Assembly (NCBI GenBank): GCA_028821405.1
Contig: JAPPGK010000019.1
Location: forward strand, 32,988 to 96,987
DNA from: Gammaproteobacteria bacterium
GTDB lineage: Bacteria; Pseudomonadota; Gammaproteobacteria; Pseudomonadales; Azotimanducaceae
Length of the DNA: 64,000 bases
Direction: 5' to 3'
The notes below the pieces were generated by a model that saw nothing but the letters and a program-made list of their open reading frames with translations, did not search any database and was not told the origin of the DNA. This document shows, piece by piece, positions 8,925-16,978 of the stretch. The position numbers and the translations under genes are program-made. Each line of letters opens with the position of its first letter. Position 1 is the first letter of the stretch.

Positions 8925-8979
8925 GTTCGAACACCCCTGTGACGGTTTGGTTCGAGAACGTCATTCCATGTTCTGGAAC
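8925..8979. promoter_or_regulatory. Three GTTC/GAAC palindromes upstream of the acyl-CoA dehydrogenase operon
   Basis: In the 154-base gap before the first acyl-CoA dehydrogenase there are three related palindromes: GTTCGAAC (8925-8932), GTTCGAGAAC (8950-8959) and GTTCTGGAAC (8970-8979). Their centres are about 26 and 20 bases apart, close to whole helical turns. This is the pattern expected of a cooperative operator, though no regulator gene is adjacent. Confidence 0.45.
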
Positions 8980-9048
8980 GTAGCCTGCCGAAACTCGGTA
9001 CGCTTGGGTAGCGACCTGGATTCGGGGGGTTGGCGCCGCCATTAGACG

Positions 9049-10182
9049 ATGTTCGCCGGGCTCCTGTTCGAACCCACCCGCTTGCCGGGTGAAGCGGAGA
9101 ACCTGCGGACGCAGGTACGTGAATTCGTCGCCCGGGAACTCCCGCCGGATTACTGGCCGAACTCGGACTTCAACGAGGGCCACAGTCCGGCGTTCTCGCG
9201 CAAACTGGGCGAGCGCGGCTGGATTGGGATGACGTGGCCCAAGCGTTTCGGCGGGGGCGAACGCACCTTCTTCGAACGCTACGTGGTGACCGAGGAGTTG
9301 CTGGCGGCCGGGGCACCGGTGAGCGCGCATTGGATCGCCGACCGCCAGAGCGGCCCGTTGCTGCTGAACTACGGGACCGAAGATCAATGCCAGCGCTACC
9401 TGCCGCAGATTGCCCGGGGCGAGTGTTTCTTCTCGATCGGCATGAGCGAACCGAACTCCGGCTCCGATCTGGCCTCCGTTCGCACCCGCGCCGAAAAGGT
9501 CTCGGGCGGGTGGATCGTGAACGGCACCAAGATCTGGACCACGGACGCCCACCGCAACCACTACATCATCATCCTTGTACGCACCGAACCACCGTCGGCA
9601 AACCGTCATGCGGGACTGTCGCAACTGCTGATCGACCTCCACGGCGAGGGCGTCACCGTTCGACCGATCAAGAACCTCGCCGGCGGCGAGGACTTCAACG
9701 AGGTCGTGTTCGAGGACTGCTTCGTCGACGATGACGACGTGGTCGGCGAACCCGGCAACGGCTGGGCCCAGGTGACCAGCGAATTGGGCTACGAACGCAG
9801 CGGACCGGAACGGTTCCTGTCGGCGTTTCGGGTACTCGTCGAATTCGTGCGTGCAGTCGGGAACGAACCGTCTCCCGGCGAGGCGGCTCTGATCGGCCGG
9901 TTGGCCAGTCACCTGATGACGTTGCGCCGAATGTCCATCTCCGTGGCTGGCATGTTGCAGAAAGGGGGCAGCCCCGTGGTGGAGTCGGCACTGGTCAAGT
10001 CGCTGGGCAACGACTTCGAGAAACTGCTCGGCGAGCGGGTGCGCCTGCAGGCCCCGCCGGGCAACGACCGTCTCGAGAAGTGCCTGCGCCAGACGCTGCT
10101 GCATTCGCCGTCGTTCACCCTGCGCGGTGGAACGCGCGAGATCCTGCGCGGCGTGATCGCCCGGGGATTGGGGTTGCGTTGA
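9049..10182 (+). CDS. Acyl-CoA dehydrogenase, large partner
   Basis: The 377-residue flavoprotein has the standard acyl-CoA dehydrogenase plan. An N-terminal helical domain includes RGWIGMTWPKRFGG and, in the following stretch, QSGPLLLNYGTEDQCQRYLP. The beta-barrel FAD/substrate motif MSEPNSGSDLASVRTRA is followed by GGWIVNGTKIWTT, and the C-terminal helical domain ends GGTREILRGVIARGLG. Such enzymes oxidise acyl-CoA to 2-enoyl-CoA and pass electrons to ETF. The stop codon overlaps the start of a second, shorter acyl-CoA dehydrogenase by one base (TGATG). The C-terminal helical domain lacks the usual RxQFG motif, which is present in the neighbour, so the two may form a heteromer. Confidence 0.9.
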   Translation: MFAGLLFEPTRLPGEAENLRTQVREFVARELPPDYWPNSDFNEGHSPAFSRKLGERGWIGMTWPKRFGGGERTFFERYVVTEELLAAGAPVSAHWIADRQSGPLLLNYGTEDQCQRYLPQIARGECFFSIGMSEPNSGSDLASVRTRAEKVSGGWIVNGTKIWTTDAHRNHYIIILVRTEPPSANRHAGLSQLLIDLHGEGVTVRPIKNLAGGEDFNEVVFEDCFVDDDDVVGEPGNGWAQVTSELGYERSGPERFLSAFRVLVEFVRAVGNEPSPGEAALIGRLASHLMTLRRMSISVAGMLQKGGSPVVESALVKSLGNDFEKLLGERVRLQAPPGNDRLEKCLRQTLLHSPSFTLRGGTREILRGVIARGLGLR

Positions 10183-11090
10183 TGGACCGCATGATCGCGG
10201 ACACCGCCGAACGGATTTTCTCGGACCATGTCGACCGAGGCGTTCTGGACGCCGCGGAGCGCGGCGAGTTCCCGTCCGCGCTCTGGGATGTCGTTCGGGA
10301 AGCCGGTCTGAATCTCGTCGGGCACCCCGGGTCGGGGACCGATGGGGGAGACCTTTACGGGTTGTTGACAGTCGCCGGGCGACACGCCGTGCCGCTGCCG
10401 CTGGCGGAAGTGCTGATCGCCAATTCGTTCCTTGACGAGACCGGCCTGACCACCATCGCGGTGGATGGCGTTGCGCCATGGGCACGTGTGGCGGATCGCG
10501 TGGTGACCGTCGAAGGCGAGATGACCGTCGACTTCGACGTTGCCGAGAATGCCAATCTCGCCGGCGAGAGCCGGGACCGGGTCCAGATGCGAGACGCCCA
10601 TCGAGTGGATGTGCCCGGGCAGTTGTACGAACGCATGGCGCTGTCCCGCGCGGCGCTCATGGCGGGTGCCCTCGAGGGGGTTTTGGCGATGGCCATCGAA
10701 TACGCCACCGAACGCGAGCAGTTCGGTCGCCCCATTGCCAAGTTCCAGGCCGTGCAGCACAACCTCGCCGTCCTGGCGGGGGAGGTGGCCTGCGCGCGGT
10801 GCGCGTGCGACGGCGCGATCATGACCCTTGGGTCGGCGAACTTTCCCGTGACCGTCGCTGCTGCGAAAGCGCGCGTCGGCGAAGCCGCCGGGGTCGCCGC
10901 CGAGATCGCTCACCAGGTACACGGTGCCATGGGGTTCACCCACGAGCACAGCCTGCATCACTTCACCCGTCGCCTTTGGGCGTGGCGCGACGAATACGGT
11001 CGCGAGACCCATTGGCAGGAGCAGCTCGGCAGACGCGTGGCTGACGGCGGGGCCGATTCGGTCTGGGAGTTCCTCGTTGGTGCCGGATGA
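10182..11090 (+). CDS. Acyl-CoA dehydrogenase, short partner
   Basis: At 302 residues this is shorter than the usual 380 or so. The N-terminal helical region is present, the middle barrel is reduced and lacks the MSEPNSGSD-type motif, and the C-terminal helical domain is well kept: ATEREQFGRPIAKFQAVQHNLA and AHQVHGAMGFTHEHSLHHFTRR. The start is ATG 10182, overlapping the upstream stop by one base; the frame is open earlier but only over the neighbour's coding sequence. Paired long and short acyl-CoA dehydrogenases are known to form alpha2beta2 enzymes in steroid side-chain degradation (ChsE-type), in which each subunit supplies part of the FAD site. That role is inference here, since no other steroid gene is in the window. 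Confidence 0.85.
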   Translation: MDRMIADTAERIFSDHVDRGVLDAAERGEFPSALWDVVREAGLNLVGHPGSGTDGGDLYGLLTVAGRHAVPLPLAEVLIANSFLDETGLTTIAVDGVAPWARVADRVVTVEGEMTVDFDVAENANLAGESRDRVQMRDAHRVDVPGQLYERMALSRAALMAGALEGVLAMAIEYATEREQFGRPIAKFQAVQHNLAVLAGEVACARCACDGAIMTLGSANFPVTVAAAKARVGEAAGVAAEIAHQVHGAMGFTHEHSLHHFTRRLWAWRDEYGRETHWQEQLGRRVADGGADSVWEFLVGAG

Positions 11091-11676
11091 ACTTCGCTCG
11101 CTGTTGGCGGGGCGGTCGATCCGTGTCGCGGTGAGCGAATGCCTGCTCGGACGTGCGGTACGGTGGAACGGCGAACACAATGGCGATACGTGGCCGCGAC
11201 AACGGCTTGAGACGGTCTTCACCTTGGTTGGCCTCTGTCCGGAGGTGGGAATCGGGATGGGCGTGCCCCGGGATCCGATCCAGCTTGCCGGCGAAGCATC
11301 GGCACCGCGCGTGGTCGCGGTCGACGACCCCAGCCTGGACTACACGGATCGCCTCACGGGGTACGCGTCGGCGGTCGCAGCGGTGCTAGACGGGGTTCAC
11401 GGCTACATCTTCGCCGACCGCTCGCCAAGCTGCGGTCTAACGGGCGTCAAGGTATTCGCGGAGGACGGCTCGTTCGAGCGCGTCGGCCGGGGCGTGTATG
11501 CCGCAGCGGTACTCGCCGACCATCCGGGCCTGCCGGTCGCGGATGCCGAGACGCTTAACGACGAGGAACTGCTCCTCGACTTCGTGCTCGCTGTCTTGGC
11601 CAGCCACGGCGTTGTCGACGGGAACGCAGGACTTCGGGACTTAGTCCGAGGATTGCTGGCCCCGTCGTTGGCCTAG
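11080..11676 (+). CDS. DUF523 family protein
   Basis: The 198-residue protein matches the DUF523 family: the opening RVAVSECLLGRAVRWNGEHN, the LCPEVGIGMGVPRDPIQLAG segment and the middle FADRSPSCGLTGVKVF contain the conserved Cys and Gly positions. The family's biochemical function is unresolved; the conserved cysteines suggest metal or thiol chemistry. The start is the GTG at 11080, overlapping the acyl-CoA dehydrogenase by 11 bases, so it should be part of that operon. Its TAG stop lies in the first arm of a large stem-loop (11673-11703) that begins a hairpin array. Confidence 0.85.
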   Translation: MPDELRSLLAGRSIRVAVSECLLGRAVRWNGEHNGDTWPRQRLETVFTLVGLCPEVGIGMGVPRDPIQLAGEASAPRVVAVDDPSLDYTDRLTGYASAVAAVLDGVHGYIFADRSPSCGLTGVKVFAEDGSFERVGRGVYAAAVLADHPGLPVADAETLNDEELLLDFVLAVLASHGVVDGNAGLRDLVRGLLAPSLA

Positions 11677-11819
11677 GGAAGGTCTGAACAAGACCTTCCC
11701 TAGCTCGGCACAGGGATGTGCCGCCAAATTCGATGGCGTAAGCCATTGAATTTGCGAGCGAAACTATTTGTTTCGCTACTGTTCAAGTCCAGGGACGGAC
11801 TTGAACAGAGGTTTCCTAG
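11673..11819. repeat. MITE-like element of five consecutive hairpins bounded by imperfect 20-base inverted repeats
   Basis: Five stem-loops follow each other with almost no spacing: 11673-11703 (13-bp perfect stem, loop GAACA), 11706-11723 (7 bp, loop GGGA), 11726-11753 (12 bp with one G-T pair, loop GTAA), 11757-11777 (8 bp, loop TATTT) and 11779-11808 (12 bp perfect, loop AGGGAC). The whole is bounded by CTAGGGAAGGTCTGAACAAG (11673-11692) and an imperfect inverted copy at 11800-11819 (about 14 of 20 positions). It fills most of the gap between convergent genes, has no coding capacity, and could act as a bidirectional terminator or be a non-autonomous mobile element. Confidence 0.65.
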
Positions 11820-11820
11820 T

Positions 11821-11838
11821 GGACGGGCAGGCCCGTCC
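11821..11838. terminator. Hairpin between convergent genes, sixth in the series
   Basis: GGACGGG (11821-11827) pairs with CCCGTCC (11832-11838) around CAGG. It abuts CCCCTACG (11837-11844), the conserved edge of the dispersed repeat family, which contains the sodC-like stop codon on the minus strand. No T-run follows, so it is at best a weak intrinsic terminator. Confidence 0.45.
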
Positions 11839-11839
11839 C

Positions 11840-12481
11840 CTACGCGTCGTCCTTGACGATCACGCCGCAGGCGGCTCGGGCGCCGCCGGCACAGCCCGCT
11901 TCCTCGCCACCCGGACAGTAGGAATCCGGGTCGACGTGGATGATGAACGCACTGCCGTCTGCGTCGAACAGGGACAACGGGCCGTCGGAGAGCGTGACCC
12001 GGGTCGTCAGCGTTTGCAGTCTGCCGCTCCCCAACGAATTTCCATCGTCGTCGGTCACGTCGCCCGACATGTCGGTGATGTCGATGTTCACGAGGTCGCC
12101 GGCGTGGAACGGATGGTTGCCGTCGGGGCTCGTATTGCTGTTGGGTCCGGGGTCGAAATGCCCCTTGGCGGCGGAACACGGCTCGCACACGCCGGTCTCG
12201 TGGATGTGAACGGCGTGCTTGCCTTCTGTTAGCCCCGTGCGGATGCCGATCTCCACTTCGACGATCTTGACGCCCTCCTCGGAAGCGCGCTCGGTCAGTC
12301 GGGCGCGCCCGATCGGCTGCTGCGAGTCGCAGCGCTTAATGACCGCGGAGGCGGTGACATCGTGGCTTTCGCTCTTCTCGGTCGACTCGGCCTCCGCACT
12401 GCCTACTTGACTGGCGTAGATCGCAAACGCCAGGGCGCATGTCGTAAGCCGGTGCGTGCGGGAGGATTCACTGTTGTGCAT
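11840..12481 (-). CDS. sodC: Cu/Zn superoxide dismutase family protein
   Basis: The 213-residue protein has a signal peptide (TTCALAFAIYASQVGSAEA) and a periplasmic Cu/Zn SOD domain. Metal ligands are visible in order: HIHE, GHFDPG, HPFHAGD and, near the end, IIHVDPDSY; GGARAACGVI holds the conserved Arg and disulfide Cys. It is expected to dismutate superoxide in the periplasm. A Cys-rich segment (GVCEPCSAAKG) is unusual near the subunit-loop disulfide, and the last loop (CPGGEEAGCAGG) has two extra cysteines. The start at ATG 12479-12481 gives a normal signal peptide; the frame is open 26 codons further. The gene is convergent with the DUF523 gene. Confidence 0.87.
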   Translation of the reverse strand: MHNSESSRTHRLTTCALAFAIYASQVGSAEAESTEKSESHDVTASAVIKRCDSQQPIGRARLTERASEEGVKIVEVEIGIRTGLTEGKHAVHIHETGVCEPCSAAKGHFDPGPNSNTSPDGNHPFHAGDLVNIDITDMSGDVTDDDGNSLGSGRLQTLTTRVTLSDGPLSLFDADGSAFIIHVDPDSYCPGGEEAGCAGGARAACGVIVKDDA

Positions 12482-12648
12482 GAGCCCGTCCTTGCTGAGT
12501 GGCGTACCTTGTACGCTAACACCCGAGGCGGCCCGATGGAACGCGGACCTCACGCGCATGGCGACACTTGCCGTCCGCGCGAGTGGAGCGCCCGAACATC
12601 CAATTGATGCTTGTCCAACATCTTATTGAAGGATTCTAGTCCGGAGGA

Positions 12649-14538
12649 TCAAGTGGCGGACAATTGCTCGTCGGCGCCTCGGCTCCATTCACGCGTGGCT
12701 TCGTTCAATCCCTGCTGTCGGTATAGCGTCGCATAGCGGCCGTCCGCAGCCATCAGTTCGCGGTGGTCGCCGGACTCGACAATGCGACCGTCGTCGACCA
12801 CCAGGATGCGTGTCGCATTCCGTATCGTCGACAGGCGGTGTGCGATCACGAAGCTGATGCGACCCCGGAATATCTCGGCCAACGCGTGTTGGATGGCGAG
12901 TTCGGTCTCGGTGTCCACCGACGAGGTCGCCTCGTCCATGACGAGAAGCTGCGGGTCGGCGAGGATCGCACGGGCCAGGGAGATCAGTTGCTTCTGGCCC
13001 GCTGACAGTCGGCTGCCGCCTTCGCCCGCCGGCGTGTCGTAGCCCTGGTCGAGGGCCGTGATGAAACCGTGGGCATCGGCGAGTCGGGCGGCGTGCTCGA
13101 CTTCCGCATCGCTCGCGTTCAGACGCCCGTAGCGGATGTTCTCCCGGATCGATCCGCTGAACACGTGCGCGTCCTGGAGGACCATGCCGAGATTGGACTG
13201 CAGCCAGTGCAGGCCGCGGTTGCGGTAGTCGGTACCGTCGATCAGCACCTGCCCGGCGGTGGGTTCGTAGAACCGGCAGATGACGTTGACGAGGGTGCTC
13301 TTGCCGCCGCCGGTGGGACCCACGATGGCGATGGTGTCGCCCCGTTGCGCGACCAGGTCGATGTCGCGTAGCACGGGCTGCTCCGGATCGTAGGCGAAAC
13401 CGACGCCCTTGAGTTCGATCCGTTGGATGCGCGCATGGCCGCCGTCTGCCGCGAACCGTCCCAGCCGCGACTCCGACTCGTCGGTGGCCGCCAACGCTCG
13501 AAGGACGCTTGCCGAGTCCTGGATGTCCGGATCCTCGTCGATTACCGACAACACCCGCTCGGCGGCTGCCTGGGCCATCTGCAGTTCGATGAACCAGGAC
13601 GACATGATCTCGGCGGGCCAGAAGAAATTGCGCGCGAGCATCGTGAACGCGACCACCGTGCCCGCGCCGATGAGTCCTAGGTAGACGAACGAGCCGCCGA
13701 CGGTCAGCGTCAGGTTGACCGCCACCGAAGCAATCACCAGCACCAGCGGCAGGTACACCGCGGCGAGCACCAGGTTGCGCACCGAGGCCCGGTACATCCG
13801 GTTGGTCAACACGCCGAACTGCTTGGCGTTGGCGTCCTGGCTCACGAAGGTCTTGCTGGTCACCACGCCCATGATCGACTCGTTGAACGATCCGGTGATC
13901 TCCGAGTTGGTGCTGCGCACGAGCCGGGCGCTCGTGAGGATGCGGCGGTGGAACTTGATCGACACCCACCAGACCACGGGCAGGACTGTCATGACCAAGA
14001 GGGCGAGCCGCCAATCCATGACCAGCATGGCCCCGGTGAGGCCGACCATGATGGTGAACCCCCAGATCATGTCCACGAACCCCCAGGACAGGATGCCCGT
14101 CAGGCGGTCGCAGTCGGCGGTCAGGCGCGCCATCAGCCAACCCACGGGACGCCGGTCGAAGTAGGAGAACGACAGCTTCTGAAGATTCACGAACGCGTCG
14201 AAGCGGATATCGTGGCTGACGTAGCAGCTGACCCGTCCCGCGATCCACTCGAAGCCCCCGACGGACACCGCGACCACCAGGTTGCAGAGCAGGTATAGCC
14301 CGCCCCAGAGCCCGAAAGACGCGTTCATGCCGTTCGCCTGGACGTCGTCGACCACCCACTTCGCGAACAGCGAGTAGGACACTTCCACGCCGGCGGTGGC
14401 GATGGCCGCGACGATCAGGAAGGCCAGTTCCCGCTTGTAGGCGAGCGCATAGCCGAACAACCGCTTCCAAAGGTCGAGCTGGACCCTCGTGGTGTCGTCG
14501 CTGAAACCATCGTCGAACTCAGTGTCTTCAAACGGCAT
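12649..14538 (-). CDS. ABC half-exporter, canonical subunit (MdlB-like)
   Basis: The 629-residue protein has six membrane helices in an ABC exporter transmembrane domain (about residues 30-340) followed by a nucleotide-binding domain. Walker A is IVGPTGGGKSTLVN, the signature is LSAGQ, Walker B is LLVMDEATSSVD with a catalytic Glu, and the switch is IAHRLSTI. Its start overlaps the end of the upstream exporter gene by 11 bases, so the two products should form a heterodimer in the inner membrane. The partner has a degenerate catalytic site, so this subunit supplies the competent one. The pair resembles MdlAB/SmdAB multidrug or lipid exporters; the substrate is unknown. Confidence 0.92.
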   Translation of the reverse strand: MPFEDTEFDDGFSDDTTRVQLDLWKRLFGYALAYKRELAFLIVAAIATAGVEVSYSLFAKWVVDDVQANGMNASFGLWGGLYLLCNLVVAVSVGGFEWIAGRVSCYVSHDIRFDAFVNLQKLSFSYFDRRPVGWLMARLTADCDRLTGILSWGFVDMIWGFTIMVGLTGAMLVMDWRLALLVMTVLPVVWWVSIKFHRRILTSARLVRSTNSEITGSFNESIMGVVTSKTFVSQDANAKQFGVLTNRMYRASVRNLVLAAVYLPLVLVIASVAVNLTLTVGGSFVYLGLIGAGTVVAFTMLARNFFWPAEIMSSWFIELQMAQAAAERVLSVIDEDPDIQDSASVLRALAATDESESRLGRFAADGGHARIQRIELKGVGFAYDPEQPVLRDIDLVAQRGDTIAIVGPTGGGKSTLVNVICRFYEPTAGQVLIDGTDYRNRGLHWLQSNLGMVLQDAHVFSGSIRENIRYGRLNASDAEVEHAARLADAHGFITALDQGYDTPAGEGGSRLSAGQKQLISLARAILADPQLLVMDEATSSVDTETELAIQHALAEIFRGRISFVIAHRLSTIRNATRILVVDDGRIVESGDHRELMAADGRYATLYRQQGLNEATREWSRGADEQLSAT

Positions 14539-16312
14539 CGGAGGTCTCCTTCAGATCCCGCTCAATGGCTTCGTCGAGCGCTCCCTGGATCTCGCACAAC
14601 CGGCGGTAGGGGCCGGATGTCGCCGCCAGCGTGGCGTGGGTGCCCTCCTGGATGAGGTGACCCCGTTCCAGCACCAGGATCCGGTCCGCGTTGCGTACGG
14701 AAGACAGCCGGTGGGCGATGATGATGGTCGTGTGGCGGCCGCGCCGACTGTTGAGCGCCGCCATGATCTCGCGTTCGGTGCCCGTGTCGACGGCGGACAG
14801 CGCATCGTCGAGAACGAGGATCGGCGGCTCCACGAGTAGCGCCCGCGCCAGAGCAAGGCGTTGTCGCTGACCGCCGGACAACGTGACCCCGCGTTCGCCC
14901 ACCCGCGAACGGTAGCCGGCGGGAAAGCCCGCGATGGCGTCGTGGACCGCCGCTTCCCGGGCCGCCGCCATCATCTCGTCGTCGTTCACGTCCGCCCGCG
15001 CAAGGCGCAGGTTGTCGGCGACGGTGCGCGAATACAGGAAGGGGTTCTGCATGACGATGCCGAACTGACGGCGGAGCCAATGGCGGTCGACGTCGCGGAT
15101 GTCCAGGCCGTCGATCAGGATGCGTCCGCGCTGGGGTTCGTAGAGCCGCGCCAAGAGCCGGATCAGCGTGGACTTGCCGGCGCCCGGCGGCCCCACAATG
15201 CCGACCGTTTCGCCTGCGGGGATATGAACCGAAAGCCCATCCAGCACCGGCTTGCCGGGCTCGTACTCGACGCGCACATCCTCCAGCACCAATTCGCCCC
15301 GGGCATGCTCGACGGTCGGTGGCGGTTCCCGCGACTCCTCGTCCGCCTGAAGAACGTGGTTGATGCGTCCTAGCGAGACCATGGCCTTGCCGGACTCGTT
15401 GAGAACCTGGCCGAGATGTCTCACCGGCCAGATGACCATCGTCACCTGCATCATGAAGGCGAACAGTTCGCCGACCGTCAGAGTTCCGCCGGCGAGAAAG
15501 ATGCCGCCGGCGATGAGCACGATGCAGACCTGCGCCGTGCACAGGAAGTCGCTGATCGCCCAGTAGGCGCCGCTCAAGCGGTTCAGGCGTTCCCGGTTGT
15601 CGCGCAGTGTGATGCTCTTCGCGCCGAAGTGGCTGACTTCGTAGTCCTGCCGTGCAAAGGCGCGAACCACGCGGATGCCCGTGAGGTTTTCCTGCAAGCG
15701 GGCGGTGAGGGCGCCCTCCGACTCGTCGGTGATCTTGAACTGCGCCCGCACCCTCGCGAAGAAGTAGTACGCGCCCGCAATGATCAACGGCATCAGCACC
15801 AGCGCGAGGCCCGCCAGCCGCGCGTCGCGGACGAAGAGTATGGGCGTCAGGACGCTGAGCAGCAGCACGGAGCGGCCGATCTGCACCACTTGGGACGACA
15901 GGAAGACCCGCACCGTCTCGACGTCCGAACTGCAGCGTTGCACGAGGTCCCCTGTGTCCGCCTCGTCGAAGAAGGACGCCGGCAGATGCTGCAGCCGGGC
16001 ATACATCGTCTCCCGCAGTCGGCGGGCGAGGGCTTCGGACGCGATCGCCGCCCAGCGTCCCTGCAGGTACTGGCAGGTTGCCCCAAGCGCCGTGAGGCCG
16101 ACGCCCGCGACTGCGGAGAGGACGAGATAGGCGACGTACGGCTGGCCACCCCAGAACGCGGCCAACGCCTGGGCGGCGTTCACGAGTGCGGCGGCACCCT
16201 GCGACAGGTCTTGGGTGTCCACCACGTCGAGGACGTAGCCACCGACCAGCGGGACGGTGAGCATGAACGCGCTCGCAAGGCCCGTTACCGCAATGGCGGA
16301 TGTATAACGCAC
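14528..16312 (-). CDS. ABC half-exporter, degenerate-site subunit (MdlA-like)
   Basis: The 594-residue protein has the same exporter plan as its neighbour: transmembrane domain about residues 5-310, then Walker A IVGPPGAGKSTLIRLL, signature LSGGQ, Walker B LVLDDALSAVD and switch IAHRLSSV. The Glu after Walker B is Asp here, as in MdlA and other heterodimeric exporters with one weak ATPase site. The annotated start is GTG 16310-16312, giving a very short N-terminus; an in-frame CTG about 9 codons upstream would add HRRPTR-type basic residues and may be the real start. The gene is first in a two-gene minus-strand operon diverging from a second exporter pair across a 666-base spacer. Confidence 0.9.
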   Translation of the reverse strand: MRYTSAIAVTGLASAFMLTVPLVGGYVLDVVDTQDLSQGAAALVNAAQALAAFWGGQPYVAYLVLSAVAGVGLTALGATCQYLQGRWAAIASEALARRLRETMYARLQHLPASFFDEADTGDLVQRCSSDVETVRVFLSSQVVQIGRSVLLLSVLTPILFVRDARLAGLALVLMPLIIAGAYYFFARVRAQFKITDESEGALTARLQENLTGIRVVRAFARQDYEVSHFGAKSITLRDNRERLNRLSGAYWAISDFLCTAQVCIVLIAGGIFLAGGTLTVGELFAFMMQVTMVIWPVRHLGQVLNESGKAMVSLGRINHVLQADEESREPPPTVEHARGELVLEDVRVEYEPGKPVLDGLSVHIPAGETVGIVGPPGAGKSTLIRLLARLYEPQRGRILIDGLDIRDVDRHWLRRQFGIVMQNPFLYSRTVADNLRLARADVNDDEMMAAAREAAVHDAIAGFPAGYRSRVGERGVTLSGGQRQRLALARALLVEPPILVLDDALSAVDTGTEREIMAALNSRRGRHTTIIIAHRLSSVRNADRILVLERGHLIQEGTHATLAATSGPYRRLCEIQGALDEAIERDLKETSDAV

Positions 16313-16404
16313 GCGCGTTGGCCGGCGGTGATTCGCCAGAGGTTAGATGTCTTCTTGTTCACGGTTTCAAGCAACAGCTTCAGATGGAACAAATGACGCC
16401 ACCA

Positions 16405-16560
16405 TCCCGAAGACGGGACGGACGCGCCGCGAGGCCCCTGCGACGAGCGGTTGGGTCTGGTGGTTAGCCCCTTCGGGGAGTGCGGAAAAAATCCGCTCTA
16501 GTGATGATCCCGCGCGGAGCGGGCGTGGCCGTAGAAGCTAGTCCCCTCTCGTCACGAGGG
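16405..16560. repeat. Cluster of five short hairpins in non-coding DNA
   Basis: Within 156 bases there are five stem-loops: TCCCG/CGGGA (16405-16418), CCCC/GGGG around TTC (16468-16478), GCGGA/TCCGC around five A (16482-16496), CCCGC/GCGGG (16509-16523) and a 6-bp stem around TCA (16546-16560). Stems are only 4-6 bp. It could be a structured RNA, a mobile palindromic element or an untranslated leader; I do not recognise a known RNA family. Confidence 0.4.
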
Positions 16561-16696
16561 TCAGCGGGTGCAGATGATGCTTCATCGGATAACGCTCCCT
16601 TGGGTCGGCCGCGAAAAGGAGCGCGATCATACGCCCGTTCCGGATCGATGCAAAGGGGATTCTGACAACCGGGTGCACGACGAATCTGTGCTGGGC

Positions 16697-16803
16697 CGTA
16701 GGGGCGACCCTTGTGGTCGCCCGCTCGACCCTTGTGGTCGCCCGCGCCAACCCAGACGTCGTTCGTTGCAGGGACACGGGCGAGGACAAGCCTCGCCCCT
16801 ACG
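16697..16803. repeat. Palindromic repeat unit with three (A/G)CAAG-family stem-loops
   Basis: The unit has perfect 11-base inverted ends, CGTAGGGGCGA (16697-16707) and TCGCCCCTACG (16793-16803). Inside are an 8-bp stem with loop CTTGT (16702-16722), a 5-bp stem with the same loop (16726-16740) and an 8-bp stem with loop ACAAG (16778-16798). CTTGT and ACAAG are reverse complements, so the stem-loops lie in opposite orientation. This is the best preserved member of the family in the window. Confidence 0.65.
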
Positions 16804-16978
16804 ATCACGTTTGCCCAGGATTTGTCGTACACCCAATCCGACAATCCACGGCGGCTTTTGGCGAAACGGGACATCGACCGCTTTGCCTTTAGTGGGTCGT
16901 TGGGTAACTATCGACACCTTCGGCCTGCCGTACCACGAATTCTCGCGCGGGCTGTGGACGGGAACGGTCGCGTAGGCC

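Larger units (their letters stand above)
16313..16978. other. Divergent intergenic region between two ABC exporter operons, hairpin-rich
   Basis: No gene is supported in these 666 bases; the open frames here have no recognisable product. The region contains a cluster of small hairpins (16405-16560) and a palindromic repeat unit (16697-16803). The outer parts should hold promoters for both exporter operons, but I could not pick convincing -35/-10 pairs. Confidence 0.5.

Noticed and set aside
8915..8945. GGTTCGAAC resembling a tRNA T-arm
   Set aside because: No acceptor, D-arm or anticodon arm can be folded around it; it is better explained as one of three related palindromes.
11673..11838. 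Hairpin series considered as a CRISPR array
   Set aside because: The stems differ from each other and there are no equal repeats or spacers.
12689..14470. A 593-codon open frame overlapping the MdlB-like exporter on the same strand
   Set aside because: It is rich in Arg, Pro and Gly with no domain, and the other frame encodes a complete ABC exporter. It is a shadow frame due to high GC content.
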